A stretch of 64,000 bases of DNA from Buddleja alternifolia. Taxonomy: Eukaryota; Streptophyta; Magnoliopsida; Lamiales; Scrophulariaceae. The DNA is taken from the NCBI GenBank assembly GCA_019426215.1, contig CM033394.1:13970195-14034194 (forward strand), written 5' to 3'. Shown piece by piece: positions 11,364-21,714 of the stretch. Position 1 is the first letter of the stretch. The number at the start of each line of letters is the position of its first letter. The notes beneath the pieces are model-generated. The model searched no databases. It saw nothing but the letters and a program-made list of their open reading frames with translations, and was not told the DNA's origin. Position numbers and translations under genes: made by a program.

Positions 11364-11927
11364 AACCCACTGAGCGTTACGCTCAGCATTCGAAAAAGTC
11401 CTTTGTGGGTTCGAGCGTAACCCTAGGACTCCAAATGGATATCCATTGTTATACTTGAATCCTAGGGTTCTCTTTATAAAATATTTCTATTTTCCATTTT
11501 TATCCCATGTGGGATGTAATACTCACCCCCTCCCTTCGGGAAGCAACATCCTCGTCGCAGCGTGACTCAGTCTAGGATGCAATGTTAGGCATCGGGACTC
11601 TAGGATACCACCAGATTTGCCTCGGAATATTCTTCATAGCAAATCTGAGAACCTCGGGCTACTTCATAGCTGATACTGAGATTTCACGTTGTAGCACCAA
11701 ACTCCGAATTTCGGCTGACGAGCGACTGTGATACCATTTATCATACCCCGAGCTCACTAACCAGTTAGACTAGAGAAATCCCATCAAACCCATTGAGCGT
11801 AACCTTGAGTTAGGCATTTGAACCACAGTCTAAAATGGATATCATACCCCATTGTTACACTTGAATCCTAAGGTTCTCTTTATAAACTATTTCTATTTTC
11901 CATTTTTAGCCCATGTGGGATGTTACA
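11364..11927 (-). mobile_element. TRIM-like remnant inserted in Gypsy pol
   Basis: Two related segments (11364-11521 and 11739-11927) share TTGAATCCTARGGTTCTC and CCCATGTGGGATGT and flank about 217 bp of non-coding DNA. GTGATACCAT at 11728-11737, just left of the right segment, resembles the reverse complement of a tRNA-Met primer site. That pattern fits a terminal-repeat retrotransposon in miniature in minus orientation. The left repeat is truncated and includes a filler copied from the protease gene. Gypsy coding sequence resumes at about 11931. No clean target duplication is visible. Confidence 0.5.
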
Positions 11928-11930
11928 TGT

Positions 11931-13186
11931 GTGACATCAAATCTTGTTTATGCTTCGATGTATTTGACGCTTTGATTGGTGAGAATTTTCAGGCACACAT
12001 GATAGATGACTCACAAGAGATGTGTCTTACATAATCTACGGGTGTAGATTCAGCGCGTGAGGATCAATTGGGAGTCATGCTTAGGGAAGTATCCTCCTTA
12101 CCATGCTATGGGGTTGAAAAGTTAGATAGATTACCTTCGGCTCTATCTCGCCCATCTACTGAAGAAGCCCCTACTCTTGAACTTAAACCTTTGCTTTTAC
12201 ATCTCAAATACGTGTTCATAAATGACAACGAGACCTTGACACTAATTGTCTCATCTTCTCTAATAAGGGCACAAGAGGATCAACTCATGAAGATTTTGAG
12301 GGCTAATATGAAGGCTTTTAGGTGGAAGATTGCAGATATCAAAGGCATTAGCCAGGCTATATGCATGCACAAGATACTACTGGAGGAATCCGCTATGCCC
12401 ACAAGACAACAACAATAGAGGTCAAATCCACAAATTCACGAGGTAGTTAAGAAAGAGGTCATTAATTGCTCGATCCAGGTATAATCTACCTTATCTAAGA
12501 TAGTGCATGGGTCAGCCCCACCCAAGTAGTCCCAAAAAAAGGTGGCATAACCGTGATTGAAAATGCTAATAATGAATTAATCCCTACACGAATGCTTACC
12601 AGGTGGCGAGTGTGCATAGACTATCGTAAGCTAAATGACGCCAACCGTAAGGACCATTTTCCCCTCCCATTCATTGATCAAATGTTTGAAAGTTAGTCGG
12701 GCGTGATTTTTATTATTTTATAGTTGGATATTCCGGCTATAACCAAATTCCCATAGCCCCCGAGGACCAAGAGAAAATCACTTTCATTTGTCCCTATGGC
12801 ACATTTTCTTATAGGTAGATACCGTTTGGATTGTGCAATGCGTCGGCCACTTTTCAACATTGTATGATGGCAATTTTCCACTATATGCTCGAGGATTTTC
12901 TCGAGATTTGTATGGATGATTTTTCAATTTTTGGAACATCGTTTGATGCATGCCTTGATCATTTAACACGTGTTCTAAAATTTTGTGAGGAAACGAACCT
13001 TGTTTTGAATTAGGAAAAATCCCAATTTATGGTTTGAGAATGGATTGTGCTTTGCTACAAAATCTCTAAAAAGGGGATTGAAGTGGACCAAGCTAAGGTA
13101 GAGGTTATTGAGAAGCTTCCCTTTCCCACATCAGTAAAAGCCATGAGGAGTTTTTTTAGCCATGTCAGTTTTATAGGCGATTTATT
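11931..13186 (+). pseudogene. Gypsy reverse transcriptase
   Basis: The linker after protease (CDIKSCLCFDVFDALIG) leads into the RT lead-in (12068-12418) and the polymerase domain. Motifs seen in broken frames are WRVCIDYRKLND (about 12605-12640), FPLPFID (about 12660), a CPYGT-type string (about 12791), and LCNASATFQ followed by CMDDFSIFG at 12909-12935, the catalytic YxDD-equivalent box. RT copies the RNA into DNA. At least six stops or frameshifts (for example near 12417, 12485, 12695 and 13013) inactivate it. This divergence fits the nested position, since the Sirevirus in its LTR came later. Confidence 0.88.
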
Positions 13187-13700
13187 TTGAATTTTTCCAA
13201 GATTGCAAAACCCTTGTCTAATCTACTTGTCAAGGACGCACCTTTTAACGTTGATTCCACTTATTTACAGGACTTCATCACTCTCAAGGAGCAGTTGATA
13301 TCCGCCACCATTATGGCACCTTCCGATTGGAGCATTCCCTTTGAGCTTATGTGCGACACTACTGATTGGGCAGTGGGCACGGTAGTTGGACAAAGAAAAG
13401 AGAAGGTATTTCGTACTATCTATTATGCTAGTAAGACTTTCAATGATGCATAATTGAATTATGCCACAACCGAACAAAAATTACTAGCTAGAGTGTTCGC
13501 GTTTGATAAATCCCATGCATACCTTGTCTTAAACAAAGTAATTGTTTACACTGTTCACTCCGCACTTAAGTACTTACTTTCTAAGAGGGATGCTAAACCT
13601 AGACTCATTAGCTGAATTCTACTTCTTCAAGAATTTGACCTTGAAATTTAAGATAAGAAAGGAGTGAAAAATGTAGTCGCCGATCATTTGTCTAGGTTAG
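13187..13700 (+). pseudogene. Gypsy RNase H (RT-type)
   Basis: The RT connection (IAKPLSNLLVKD) is followed by the RNase H domain, which starts CDTTDWAVGTVVGQR near 13350. It continues with YYASKTFNDA, TTEQKLLARVFAFDK and HSALKYLLSKRDAKPR, then ends VVADHLSRLE at the integrase junction. It removes RNA from the RNA:DNA hybrid. Stops near 13451, 13612 and 13650 break the frame. The order RT, RNase H, integrase is diagnostic of Gypsy. Confidence 0.88.
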
Positions 13701-15066
13701 AGGCCCCTACTTCTGAATGCTTGTATGGTAAACCAATTGGAGAGGGGTTTCCTAATGAACAATTATATGTTATAATTCACGATGATACTCCTTGGTATGC
13801 CAATTTTTCCAACTATCTTGTCACGAGAGTTCTTCCCCCAGATATCAGTTTTCATCAAAAGAAGAAATTCTTATTTGATGTTAAGCAATATTTATGGGAA
13901 GAACCATGCTTGTTTGAGATTTGTGAAGATGGCCTCATTCGACGTTGTGTACCCGAAGCGAAAATGGCATCAGTTTTGGCTCATTGTCACAATATGTCGG
14001 TAGGTGGCCACTTTGAGCCTTCTAAAACGGTTGCTAAAGTTCTTCAATCAGGTTTTTTCTTGCCTACACTTTTTAAAGATGCATTTTATTATGTCCAATC
14101 TTGTGATAGATGCCATAGATTGAGTAATATCTCCAAAAGACATGAAATGTCTTTGAATAGTATGCTTGAGTACGAGCTGTTTGATGTTTGGGGTATTGAT
14201 TCCATGGGACCTTTCACTAGCTTGTGTTCTAATAAACATATTCTTATAGCGGTTGACTACGTATCCAAATGGGTTTAAGCTGAGGCTTTACCGACTAATG
14301 ATGCTAGGGTGGTTACTAGATTCTTAAAGAAATGCATTTTCAATCGTTTTGGCACCCCTAGAGCAATCATAAGTGATGAGGGCACCCACTTTTGCAACAA
14401 GCAATTTGAACATTTATTGAACAAGTATGGTGTGAAACACAAAATCTCGGTCCTCAAGCTAGTAGTCAAGTCAAGGTGTCCAATAGGAAAATTAAACGAA
14501 TTCTCGAGAAAACGGCTAATGCCTCTAGGAAAGATTGGTCTCTGAAGCTAGATGATGCATTGTGGGCATATAGGACTGCGTTTAAAACCCCCACTGGCAT
14601 GTCCCCTTATCGCCTCATCTTTGGCAAAGTATGTCATTTACCCGTTGAACTTGAGCATCGTGCTTTTTGGGCTATAAAATTTCTTAACTTTGATGCCAAA
14701 CTTGTAGGTACCAATCGGTTGCTCCAATTTTACGAACTTGAGGAATGGTGCCATAATGCGTATGAAAATGCCAAGTGGTACAAGGAACGTATGAAAACAT
14801 GGCATAGCAAGCATATTATCCCCCGAGAGTTTCACGATGGAGAGAGTGTTTTAGTCTACAACTCTCGCCTTCAGTTTTTTCCCGGGAAACTTAAGTCACG
14901 ATGGTCGGGACCATTCCTCTTATCTCATGTCTATTCACCAGGTGCCATCGAGCTTACAACGGATAATGGGCACACATTCATAACCAATGTCCAAAGGGTA
15001 AAGCACTATGCCAGGATTGATGGGCTAAAGGACAAAGTGTCCATCCTACTTTGGAACCCCCCATGA
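13664..15066 (+). pseudogene. Gypsy integrase
   Basis: The N-terminal zinc-binding HHCC module is visible (HCHNMSVGGHFEP, then CDRCHRLSN), followed by the catalytic core (WGIDSMGPF with the first Asp, ISDEGTHFCN with the second). A stop at 14276 and a frameshift near 14455 separate the core's end, so the HPQxxGQ-to-glutamate segment is split between frames. The C-terminal part (14476-15066) runs through [19 protein letters not shown] and the GPF module ([11 protein letters not shown]). The enzyme inserts cDNA into chromosomes. No chromodomain is seen, as expected for Athila/Tat. The open frame ends at 15066. Confidence 0.9.
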
Positions 15067-15282
15067 TTCATCGTTTCAAAGTCGAGCTAATGACTATAAA
15101 CAAGTGCTTCTTGGGAGAAAACCCAAGCTCTTTTATTTTTCGTATTTTCATGTCTTTAGTCTAGTTTGCTTTGTTTTCCTCGATCTTGCTTTTGTTCGTT
15201 TGCGTTTAAGCCTTTTTCTTACCTTATTTTTTTTCCAGGAAATGGACTTCTGCTCAGCCATACTCCATGCCCAAGCGTCCCC
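15067..15282 (+). other. Spacer after the Gypsy integrase
   Basis: Pyrimidine-rich, with no gene seen. Confidence 0.5.
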
Positions 15283-15605
15283 AAAGCCACGTCTAGGCGC
15301 TGTCTCACCCTTTTGTGGCCAAAGACTGCAGTCTAGCGCTTAGACGCCGCATGCCCCGTGCCCCTGCGTCAATGTTGTCGCGCTCAGGCGCCAGGTGAAG
15401 CCCAACAACCCCTATTACTTCGTATTATGGCACCTAAGCACCATAGATTCCATGCCTAGGCGCCAAAATCCACCGTGCCCAAGCGCCCTAATTCTCACGC
15501 CCAAACACCGAGTGAAGCTCAAGAGACCAATTGCTTTGCAGACCTGTGCCTAGGCGCCAATCACTCCATAGCCAAGTGCCACTATCGCACGCCTAGGCGC
15601 CGATG
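15283..15605 (+). repeat. Internal cluster of CCTAGGCGCC-type words
   Basis: About nine variants, for example near 15290, 15381, 15452, 15545 and 15590, spaced roughly 20-90 bp apart. Frames across this stretch (15475-15897) are probably accidental. The cluster stops just before a TATA box at 15610, the same layout as in the LTRs. Confidence 0.75.
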
Positions 15606-15609
15606 CAGG

Positions 15610-15619
15610 TATAAAAAGC
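15610..15619 (+). promoter_or_regulatory. Candidate internal promoter TATA box
   Basis: TATAAAAAGC follows the GC-word cluster directly and precedes the post-pol ORF by about 480 bp. The LTR promoters have the same cluster-then-TATA order. Its function is inferred, not shown. Confidence 0.45.
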
Positions 15620-16090
15620 CCCATTTAGTCAATTTCAGTCAAAACCTTGTGTTTCTTCCAAAAACTTTCAGATCTGCAGTCGTGTCTCTCATTTCTGCCA
15701 TTAACCTATTAAACTTCTGTTGTACAACCACCATCTCCACCCACACAGGTCACAACCACCATCGCCCTCGCCATGGGGATCTAGTTTTCGTAAATTCGCT
15801 CGGTCTTTCAACGAAGATGAGTCATTGGCTTGACGTAACTTATTCTTTTTTGTACTTTCTAGTCATGTGGGGCTCTATATTTTGTGATTTATGGTAGTTT
15901 GTGGTCGATTTGGTTGCAATTTTTTGGTGATTTGTGGTTAAGAAGTCAACTGTTGGGTCAAAAGTGAAGTTTTGGGGTTTTGTTGGCTAAGTGAAAAATT
16001 GTGGGTCACTTGAATCAAAAGTTTGGCGGATTTTTGTTGAGAACTTGGTAAATCCAGTAACTCCGTTATGCCGCCGAATTTTTACTAGAA

Positions 16091-17455
16091 ATGGGCAAAA
16101 AGGTTACCTTTTCGAAAGGAAAGAAAAAGGCCGAGGAAGGTTCTTCAAGAATCCCCGAGCCTACACTTGGGCCAAATATACCGGGATTGGCCTCACGTTT
16201 TTCACACCCGGAGGTTGAACTCATCTATCACACTCTCCATAATCGGGTTTTCATAAAGGAAAAATGCTTCGATATCAGTGCTAGGCCCTCTTTGCAAGAC
16301 TTTAACGACTTTCACAATTCGAGGTATTTTTTTGGGTCGTTGGAGGCAATTTGAGTCCCATGGGTTCAAGACTTCTTTAGTCCCGCGGATTATACGGACA
16401 TTACGAACAAATCGGGATGCAGGAAAGTACACTTGAGATTCTGGATAAACAGGTGGAATATGATGTTGTTGGCCTTAGTGAGTGCCTTGGGATAGTAATC
16501 CCTGAAATTTGTGAGTACCAAGCTCTACACAAGGCCGATGGAACATTCACAGTATCTTTAGCAGAGGTCTGGGAGTAATAGCTCGGGAAGGAAAGGTATG
16601 GCCGGAATGGCAAGCTCACCTACCCCGTCGTGTCTTACTCACCGAAGCCACCTTCTGGCTTGGTTTTATTCGATATAATCTCATCCCAAGCACCAATAGG
16701 TCGGAGGTGAGCAAGGAATGAGGTCTTCTGATATACTCCATCATGACTAAGAGGACGAATGATTTTGTGGGATTGATTCATCGGTCATTGTTGGGGCACA
16801 TCCGGAAGATGGGTATTGAGTTTACTACTCTCATCGAACCAAAGAAGGCTAAGAAGAGGGGTGGAGAGTCCTCTGGCACAAAGAAGAACCCTTTCACCTT
16901 CCCATCTCTAATTTTGACTTTGTGTTGACAGCATGGGTAGAGCCCTACTCGACTGAGAGTGTAGAGTTTACCGGAGCACCCCTCCCATTCCATGATACCG
17001 CCACTCCAACTCCCCCTCCTATTTCCAAAAGGCCCCGACCTTTTTCTCCTCAAGGGGTGGGGTCCATTCGTACCACCTCGCAGGACGTGGATGCTCTTCG
17101 GGCCGAGATGGACCAGTTGAGCACTCTTTTTTATCATAGGATGGACAGAATGGAGGCGATGATCCGAGCCGGGCATGCTTACTCGCGCTAGTTCCTCCTT
17201 GAGCAGGATGTTTTCATTGGCTGCGGCCCATTTCATTATTCTATGCCTCCGACTTTCCTACCATTTTCTGCTGTTCAGCCCGATGACATTTTTTATGTAG
17301 GTACCTTGGTGGGTGGTGATGATGACGATGAGCCCGATGGGGGTGATAATGATGATGATGTAGACGCTATCCTGTTTTCCTTTTGTCTTAGTTCATGTTT
17401 ATTTCTTTCAAACAATATTTCTATTTGTATACTCAAATATTTGGCCATGAAATGA
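16091..17455 (+). pseudogene. Gypsy post-pol ORF (putative plant transposon protein)
   Basis: It starts MGKKVTFSKGKKKAEEGSSR, a basic N-terminus like those of post-pol proteins in Athila/Tat elements. Scattered frames then give FDISARPSLQDFNDFHNSRYF, and MTKRTNDFVGLIHRSLLGHI (16743) with an LILTLC string. This resembles the plant transposon protein domain PF20167 (an IxxEI..C...LFPSLIT-LC pattern). A C-terminal heptad-like stretch (DVDALRAEMDQL, 17085-17150) and an acidic tail (17311-17370) follow. Stops near 16353, 16577 and 16928 and several frame changes break it. No signal peptide or membrane span is visible, so there is no support for an envelope protein. Function is unknown. Confidence 0.5.
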
Positions 17456-18980
17456 TGTATTCTTGACTTATTCGACTATATAAAATGCTTAACGTAGTGT
17501 ATTGTTAGTATTGTTCCATTTTGTAGTTGTATGAACTAGCATTGGGCTCTCATTGCCCAAAGTAGCTTTAGACCATCCATGGACGAAACTACTTTCGTGG
17601 ACTGGGGCTTTGTTTTTTAGCATCCCACATTGAGAAGTGCACTTTCCTACACTTTCTTTTGAACATTGGGGATAATGTTTGTTTTAAAGTTTGGGGGTGG
17701 GATATCATTTGATCCATGATTATCGTGAGTGCTTGTGTTTTTACATTTATTTTCAAGTTTGGGCGTGTTTATCTTCTACATGAGAAATTATGCTAAATTG
17801 TTTGAGTTTTCGACCATATAATTTTTTATTTTTTTTGTCTAGGATTTTAACCTTTCAATTAATGCATTGAGATTGACTAGCGTGAGATAATGACATGAAT
17901 TCTTTATCAATTTGGACTTTAATGGACTATACATATCTTTGCCTTGTTCGTGAGACCATAGATGAGATTAGAATTTCCATAGATGATTCACAATCACACA
18001 TAAGTCGAGAGTAGAGGAGTTGAGTGGATAACCATTTTGAAACACTTAAAGACTTTTTCTTAACCTAGATTTTTCACAAGTGTTATGAGTTGCGAAGTTG
18101 ACTTTGTATGCTTAATAATAATGAACGAGGTTGAAAATTGGTATGACTCAAAAGTCAAGCTAATATGTACCGGAGGCGAAAAGCAACATGCCTACATACT
18201 GTACTGTTATGCTAATTTGAGCTAAGCTCAAGCCAATGAAAGTTCAAATGGAATAAGGACCTAGTTTTGTTTTCTGGCCTTTGACACTCGAGTGATTAAG
18301 CCCGTAGGAGTGTCTCTACACTTAATACCCTAAAGGCGTCTGGTTTGGGATTTATTGGCTTAAAGCTTGCTACAAGAGTGTCATAGAAAGCCTAAGGGAA
18401 CCGAACATTGCACATGGTCTAGCCTTTAGTGATTTGAGTTGAAAGTTTCATGAGTTTAAAGTCTAATTTGGATGAAGTGATGAAATTGAAATGACCATGA
18501 GGTTTTCTTCAATTCTTGTACCTTGAGACTAATCGAAAGTTGATAGATATGGGATTAACGTCTGAAAAGTGATAAAAATGTCACATGATTACAATACCTT
18601 AGACTTGTTATCACTACATCCGTCGAAGGTCTTTTCGAGTTAAGGCGTAATATGAGCAAGTATTTGACATGCGTACATGTAACATTGAGCCTTAAAGGAT
18701 GAATTTATGCCATTGTTTTACTGTTAATCATGTTGATTTGTGTTAGTTGGGCGGGGTTGAAAATCCTTCGATTTTGTGGGTGTATCGTATGCAAACCCCC
18801 ATGAGACTATAACTCGTCCTTTGAGGTAACTCAAAGTTTCAAAGGCTTCTTGCGCATGCTAAGTGCAACCATTCACTCCACAAAAGTGAGTTAGGTAGTT
18901 TATTTTTATTTGTTTTCCCTTGTTTGATGTTGATCTCGTATCTTATGGCTCTTATTGCTTGAGGTCCAGCAATTGATAAG
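17456..18980 (+). other. 3' untranslated region of the Gypsy element
   Basis: No coding sequence. The string near 17670-17710 (ACATTGGGGATAATGTTTG and then a TTTGGGGGTGGGA run) is typical of Athila/Tat 3' regions. Confidence 0.7.
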
Positions 18981-18990
18981 ATTGAGGGGT
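18981..18990 (+). promoter_or_regulatory. Polypurine tract of the Gypsy element
   Basis: ATTGAGGGGT lies immediately before the 3' LTR and is the expected site for priming plus-strand DNA. Confidence 0.6.
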
Positions 18991-20053
18991 TGATAAGAGT
19001 CGTTTTTACGTACTTTTAGGCCCTTTATGTTGATCTTTTAGGTTCGTTTATAGCGTGATTTCTGTCACTTGTGCATTTAATTTGTGTGTTGAGTGATTTT
19101 AGGCTTTAAACGTATGTACACGAAGAAAAGGGTGGAAAGACGACATATAGAACAAATTCAGGCCATGTTGTTTTGTGTGACCACGACCAGGCTCCAGTTT
19201 CATCATGCCTAGGCGCCAGCTAAGGAGAAATCAAAGTGAAGCAGCACGACGCCTAGACACCGATCCCACCGCGCCCAAGTGCCACATCCACAGCACCTGG
19301 GCACCAGTCAACTTATCCTCAAAGCTAGCTGAGCCATGTAGGCCGCACCTAGGTACCAATCCACTCGTGTCTGGGCTCCCCTATAACCATTTTTCAAAAG
19401 TATAAAGGCCACAAATCAGCAAAAGAAAAAGGGTTCGAACTCTAACCAATTTTTGCGGATTTCTTAGGATTTGGACCATCTTATCATCAACTTTGAAGAG
19501 CAAGAGAATGAGGGTTAGCTAGAGATTGAGGCCTTCAACACGGATTCATCATCAATCAAGCATTAGGGATTTTTTAATCATTTTCATTATACTTTTGTCT
19601 ATGGTTATGTATATGACTACATTATATTCTCTTACGTTATAGGTTATGAGCTAATCTTGTTAAACTAGGGCCATGTGAAGGCTAATTTTTTATTTATTCT
19701 TATAATAGATAATTGTTTGAATCAATTCTTGTTTTCTTATGTGTTGTGAATTTGTAATTATGCTTCTTACATGTGCTTGATCACCATATGTTTAATTAAT
19801 TGCCTAGATTAATGTTTTGAGAAAGACTTGAGCTAGGGTGGAAGAAATTCACAACATCACTGACCAAATAGGAATTTCCCTAGACATAGGTAGAGATTTT
19901 CGGATGAAGTAAGGAAGTTCTAATCCTTAATGCGTGCTTGATAATTAGATTCCCAAAAAGACATATTTCAGGGACTGTCATTTAGGTATAGGATATCTAT
20001 CACGAGACATCGGGTAGTTATTATCATAGGATCTTCCACCATAGCAACATAGG
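18991..20053 (+). repeat. 3' LTR of the Gypsy element, left part
   Basis: Matches the 5' LTR from TGATAAGAG up to CATAGCAACATAGG, where Sire1 interrupts. It includes the GC-word cluster (19205-19360) and the TATA box at 19401. Confidence 0.88.
20049..20053. repeat. Left target-site duplication of Sire1 (ATAGG)
   Basis: A perfect match to 33832-33836. Confidence 0.95.
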
Positions 20054-21617
20054 TGTTAGGAATTTCATGTTAAATGTTTTGATGATGACAATTAGGATTT
20101 TTCTGTTAGACCCCAAAATATGTAAGTTTGTTTTTCAGCTTTGAAGCGTTAGATTTGTAATAGGATTTGTTTTATTCTTATTTTAGATTGTTAGGTTAAG
20201 CTGTCTTAGACTAAGCGCTTGATATGTTCTGGGTGAGTTTATCAGAAGTATAGTTTGAAGACTCAAGCGCCTGAAGTCTGAATAAAGATGAAGATTCCAA
20301 GCGTCTAGAATGACCATCTATTTCAAGCGTCACCTTATGGATCGAAGTAATTCAAGGATTGATTAAGGGTCTATCAATGACTGATTTCACCTGAATCTAT
20401 TTCTAAAGTCCAGAAGGAGTTTAATGCAAATATTCTCTAATGCATTAAATGCCAACGGGCATTTAATTCAAATGCATTAAATGCTGATAAGAGCATTAAA
20501 TTTGATAAGCACTTTCAGACGTACGGAGAAGCCACCCTATTGGATTGTCAACTATTCAAAGACTGCAGCACCAACTTTGTACAGCAGATTTTAGGAAAAA
20601 GGACAAAAGTTGTTCACTCGCGAAAGTGAGAGACACGCGCCCTTGTATGTGTCAAACGAACACTTTTTCCAAGAATGCCTATAAATAGGACTTCAACAAC
20701 AAGCCAAACAGAGAGAACAATTATCTAGTCGAATTGCTGTTGCATTGAAGTCTCATTCCTTACAATCTCAGAAAAGCCAGAATTTTCAAGAAAATACTCT
20801 CTTTGCTTTTCTTCAAATCCTGAGACAGTCAACCCAATATCTCAAACATTCTTTTCGGAGAAACCCACATTACTACTGAGATATTCCTAATTGTTTGAAC
20901 TTTATCAAAATCAAACAAATCTTTTAGAAAAACCCTATCCAAGCCTCGCGATCTGTGTGAAGTCGAAGTTGGATACTTGCCATATTTCTGGGTGAAAGAA
21001 GCAAGGGGATTAAAGTGATTTGGAGCAGAAATCTGTGTGATCAAGGAGCTCAAGTCATCGACATCCATCTCTCCCTAATTTGTAGAAAATTCTGTGTGAT
21101 TCTTTGAGAATCATTTTAGTGGATTGCCTCCAAATGTTCGAGGAGAAGAAGGACGTAGTTGGGATTACACCACCCAACGAACCTTACAAATACTGTTCTT
21201 TACTTTACTTTCAAAATTCATATTGTCATATCATAATCTGATAAAGTAAAACTTAATCAAACGCTAAGCAACTAAATACATTTTCTGTGATGCTAAAGCT
21301 TTCTAAGAGAAGACTCCAAAAAATTATTTCGCTGTACTAACATTGATCAAAGAAGTGAACGCTCAAACCTACTTGGTTGTAGTATTCAAGTCTTGAAATC
21401 TAAGTAAATTTTCTAAAAACAGTCTTCGTTAGACGCTTCGCCAAAGCGCCTATATTTTAAGTGAAAGCTTAAATCAAGCGTTAGACACTTCAAGTGTCTA
21501 CTTTTCAAGCGTCCAAAAACCTTTTTAATACGAATCTTTTGAAGTCAAAAAAGACTTCAGGGTCTATTCAACCCCCCCCCCTTTCTAGACCCTTTCGTAT
21601 GCCACTTGGGACCAACA
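20054..21617 (+). repeat. 5' LTR of Sire1
   Basis: TGTTAGG...CCAACA, 1564 bp, with a C-run near 21571-21579. It carries a TATA box in CCTATAAATAGG at about 20680 and many AAGCGYC-type words. Compared with the 3' LTR it keeps 26 bp lying between two CAAGCGTC words. Confidence 0.95.
20680..20687 (+). promoter_or_regulatory. TATA box of the Sire1 LTR
   Basis: TATAAATA in the context CCTATAAATAGGACTTC. It is repeated in the 3' LTR near 32896 and, inverted, near 57795 in Sire3. Confidence 0.65.
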
Positions 21618-21619
21618 AG

Positions 21620-21631
21620 TGTTATCAGAGC
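21620..21631 (+). promoter_or_regulatory. Primer binding site of Sire1
   Basis: TGTTATCAGAGC, one mismatch from the initiator-tRNA-Met site TGGTATCAGAGC that is intact in Sire2 at 43320. Confidence 0.85.
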
Positions 21632-21714
21632 GGTTAAAATTGAAATTTTAAAATTTTCAAGCATAACTGCTTGTTTAGATCCTTTTTCAAACTTAGTTGC
21701 TTTAAATTTTAAAC

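Noticed and set aside
11520..11740. 5S RNA-like segment as in Cassandra TRIMs
   Set aside because: I looked for the 5S internal promoter boxes and could not find them.
15475..15897. 140-residue frame with an apparent hydrophobic C-terminal part
   Set aside because: Starts in the GC-word cluster and spans the TATA box. The hydrophobic end comes from a T-rich spacer, and there is no family motif.
16778..17236. 152-residue minus-strand frame
   Set aside because: Overlaps the Gypsy post-pol ORF, which has family-like motifs on the plus strand; the minus frame has none.
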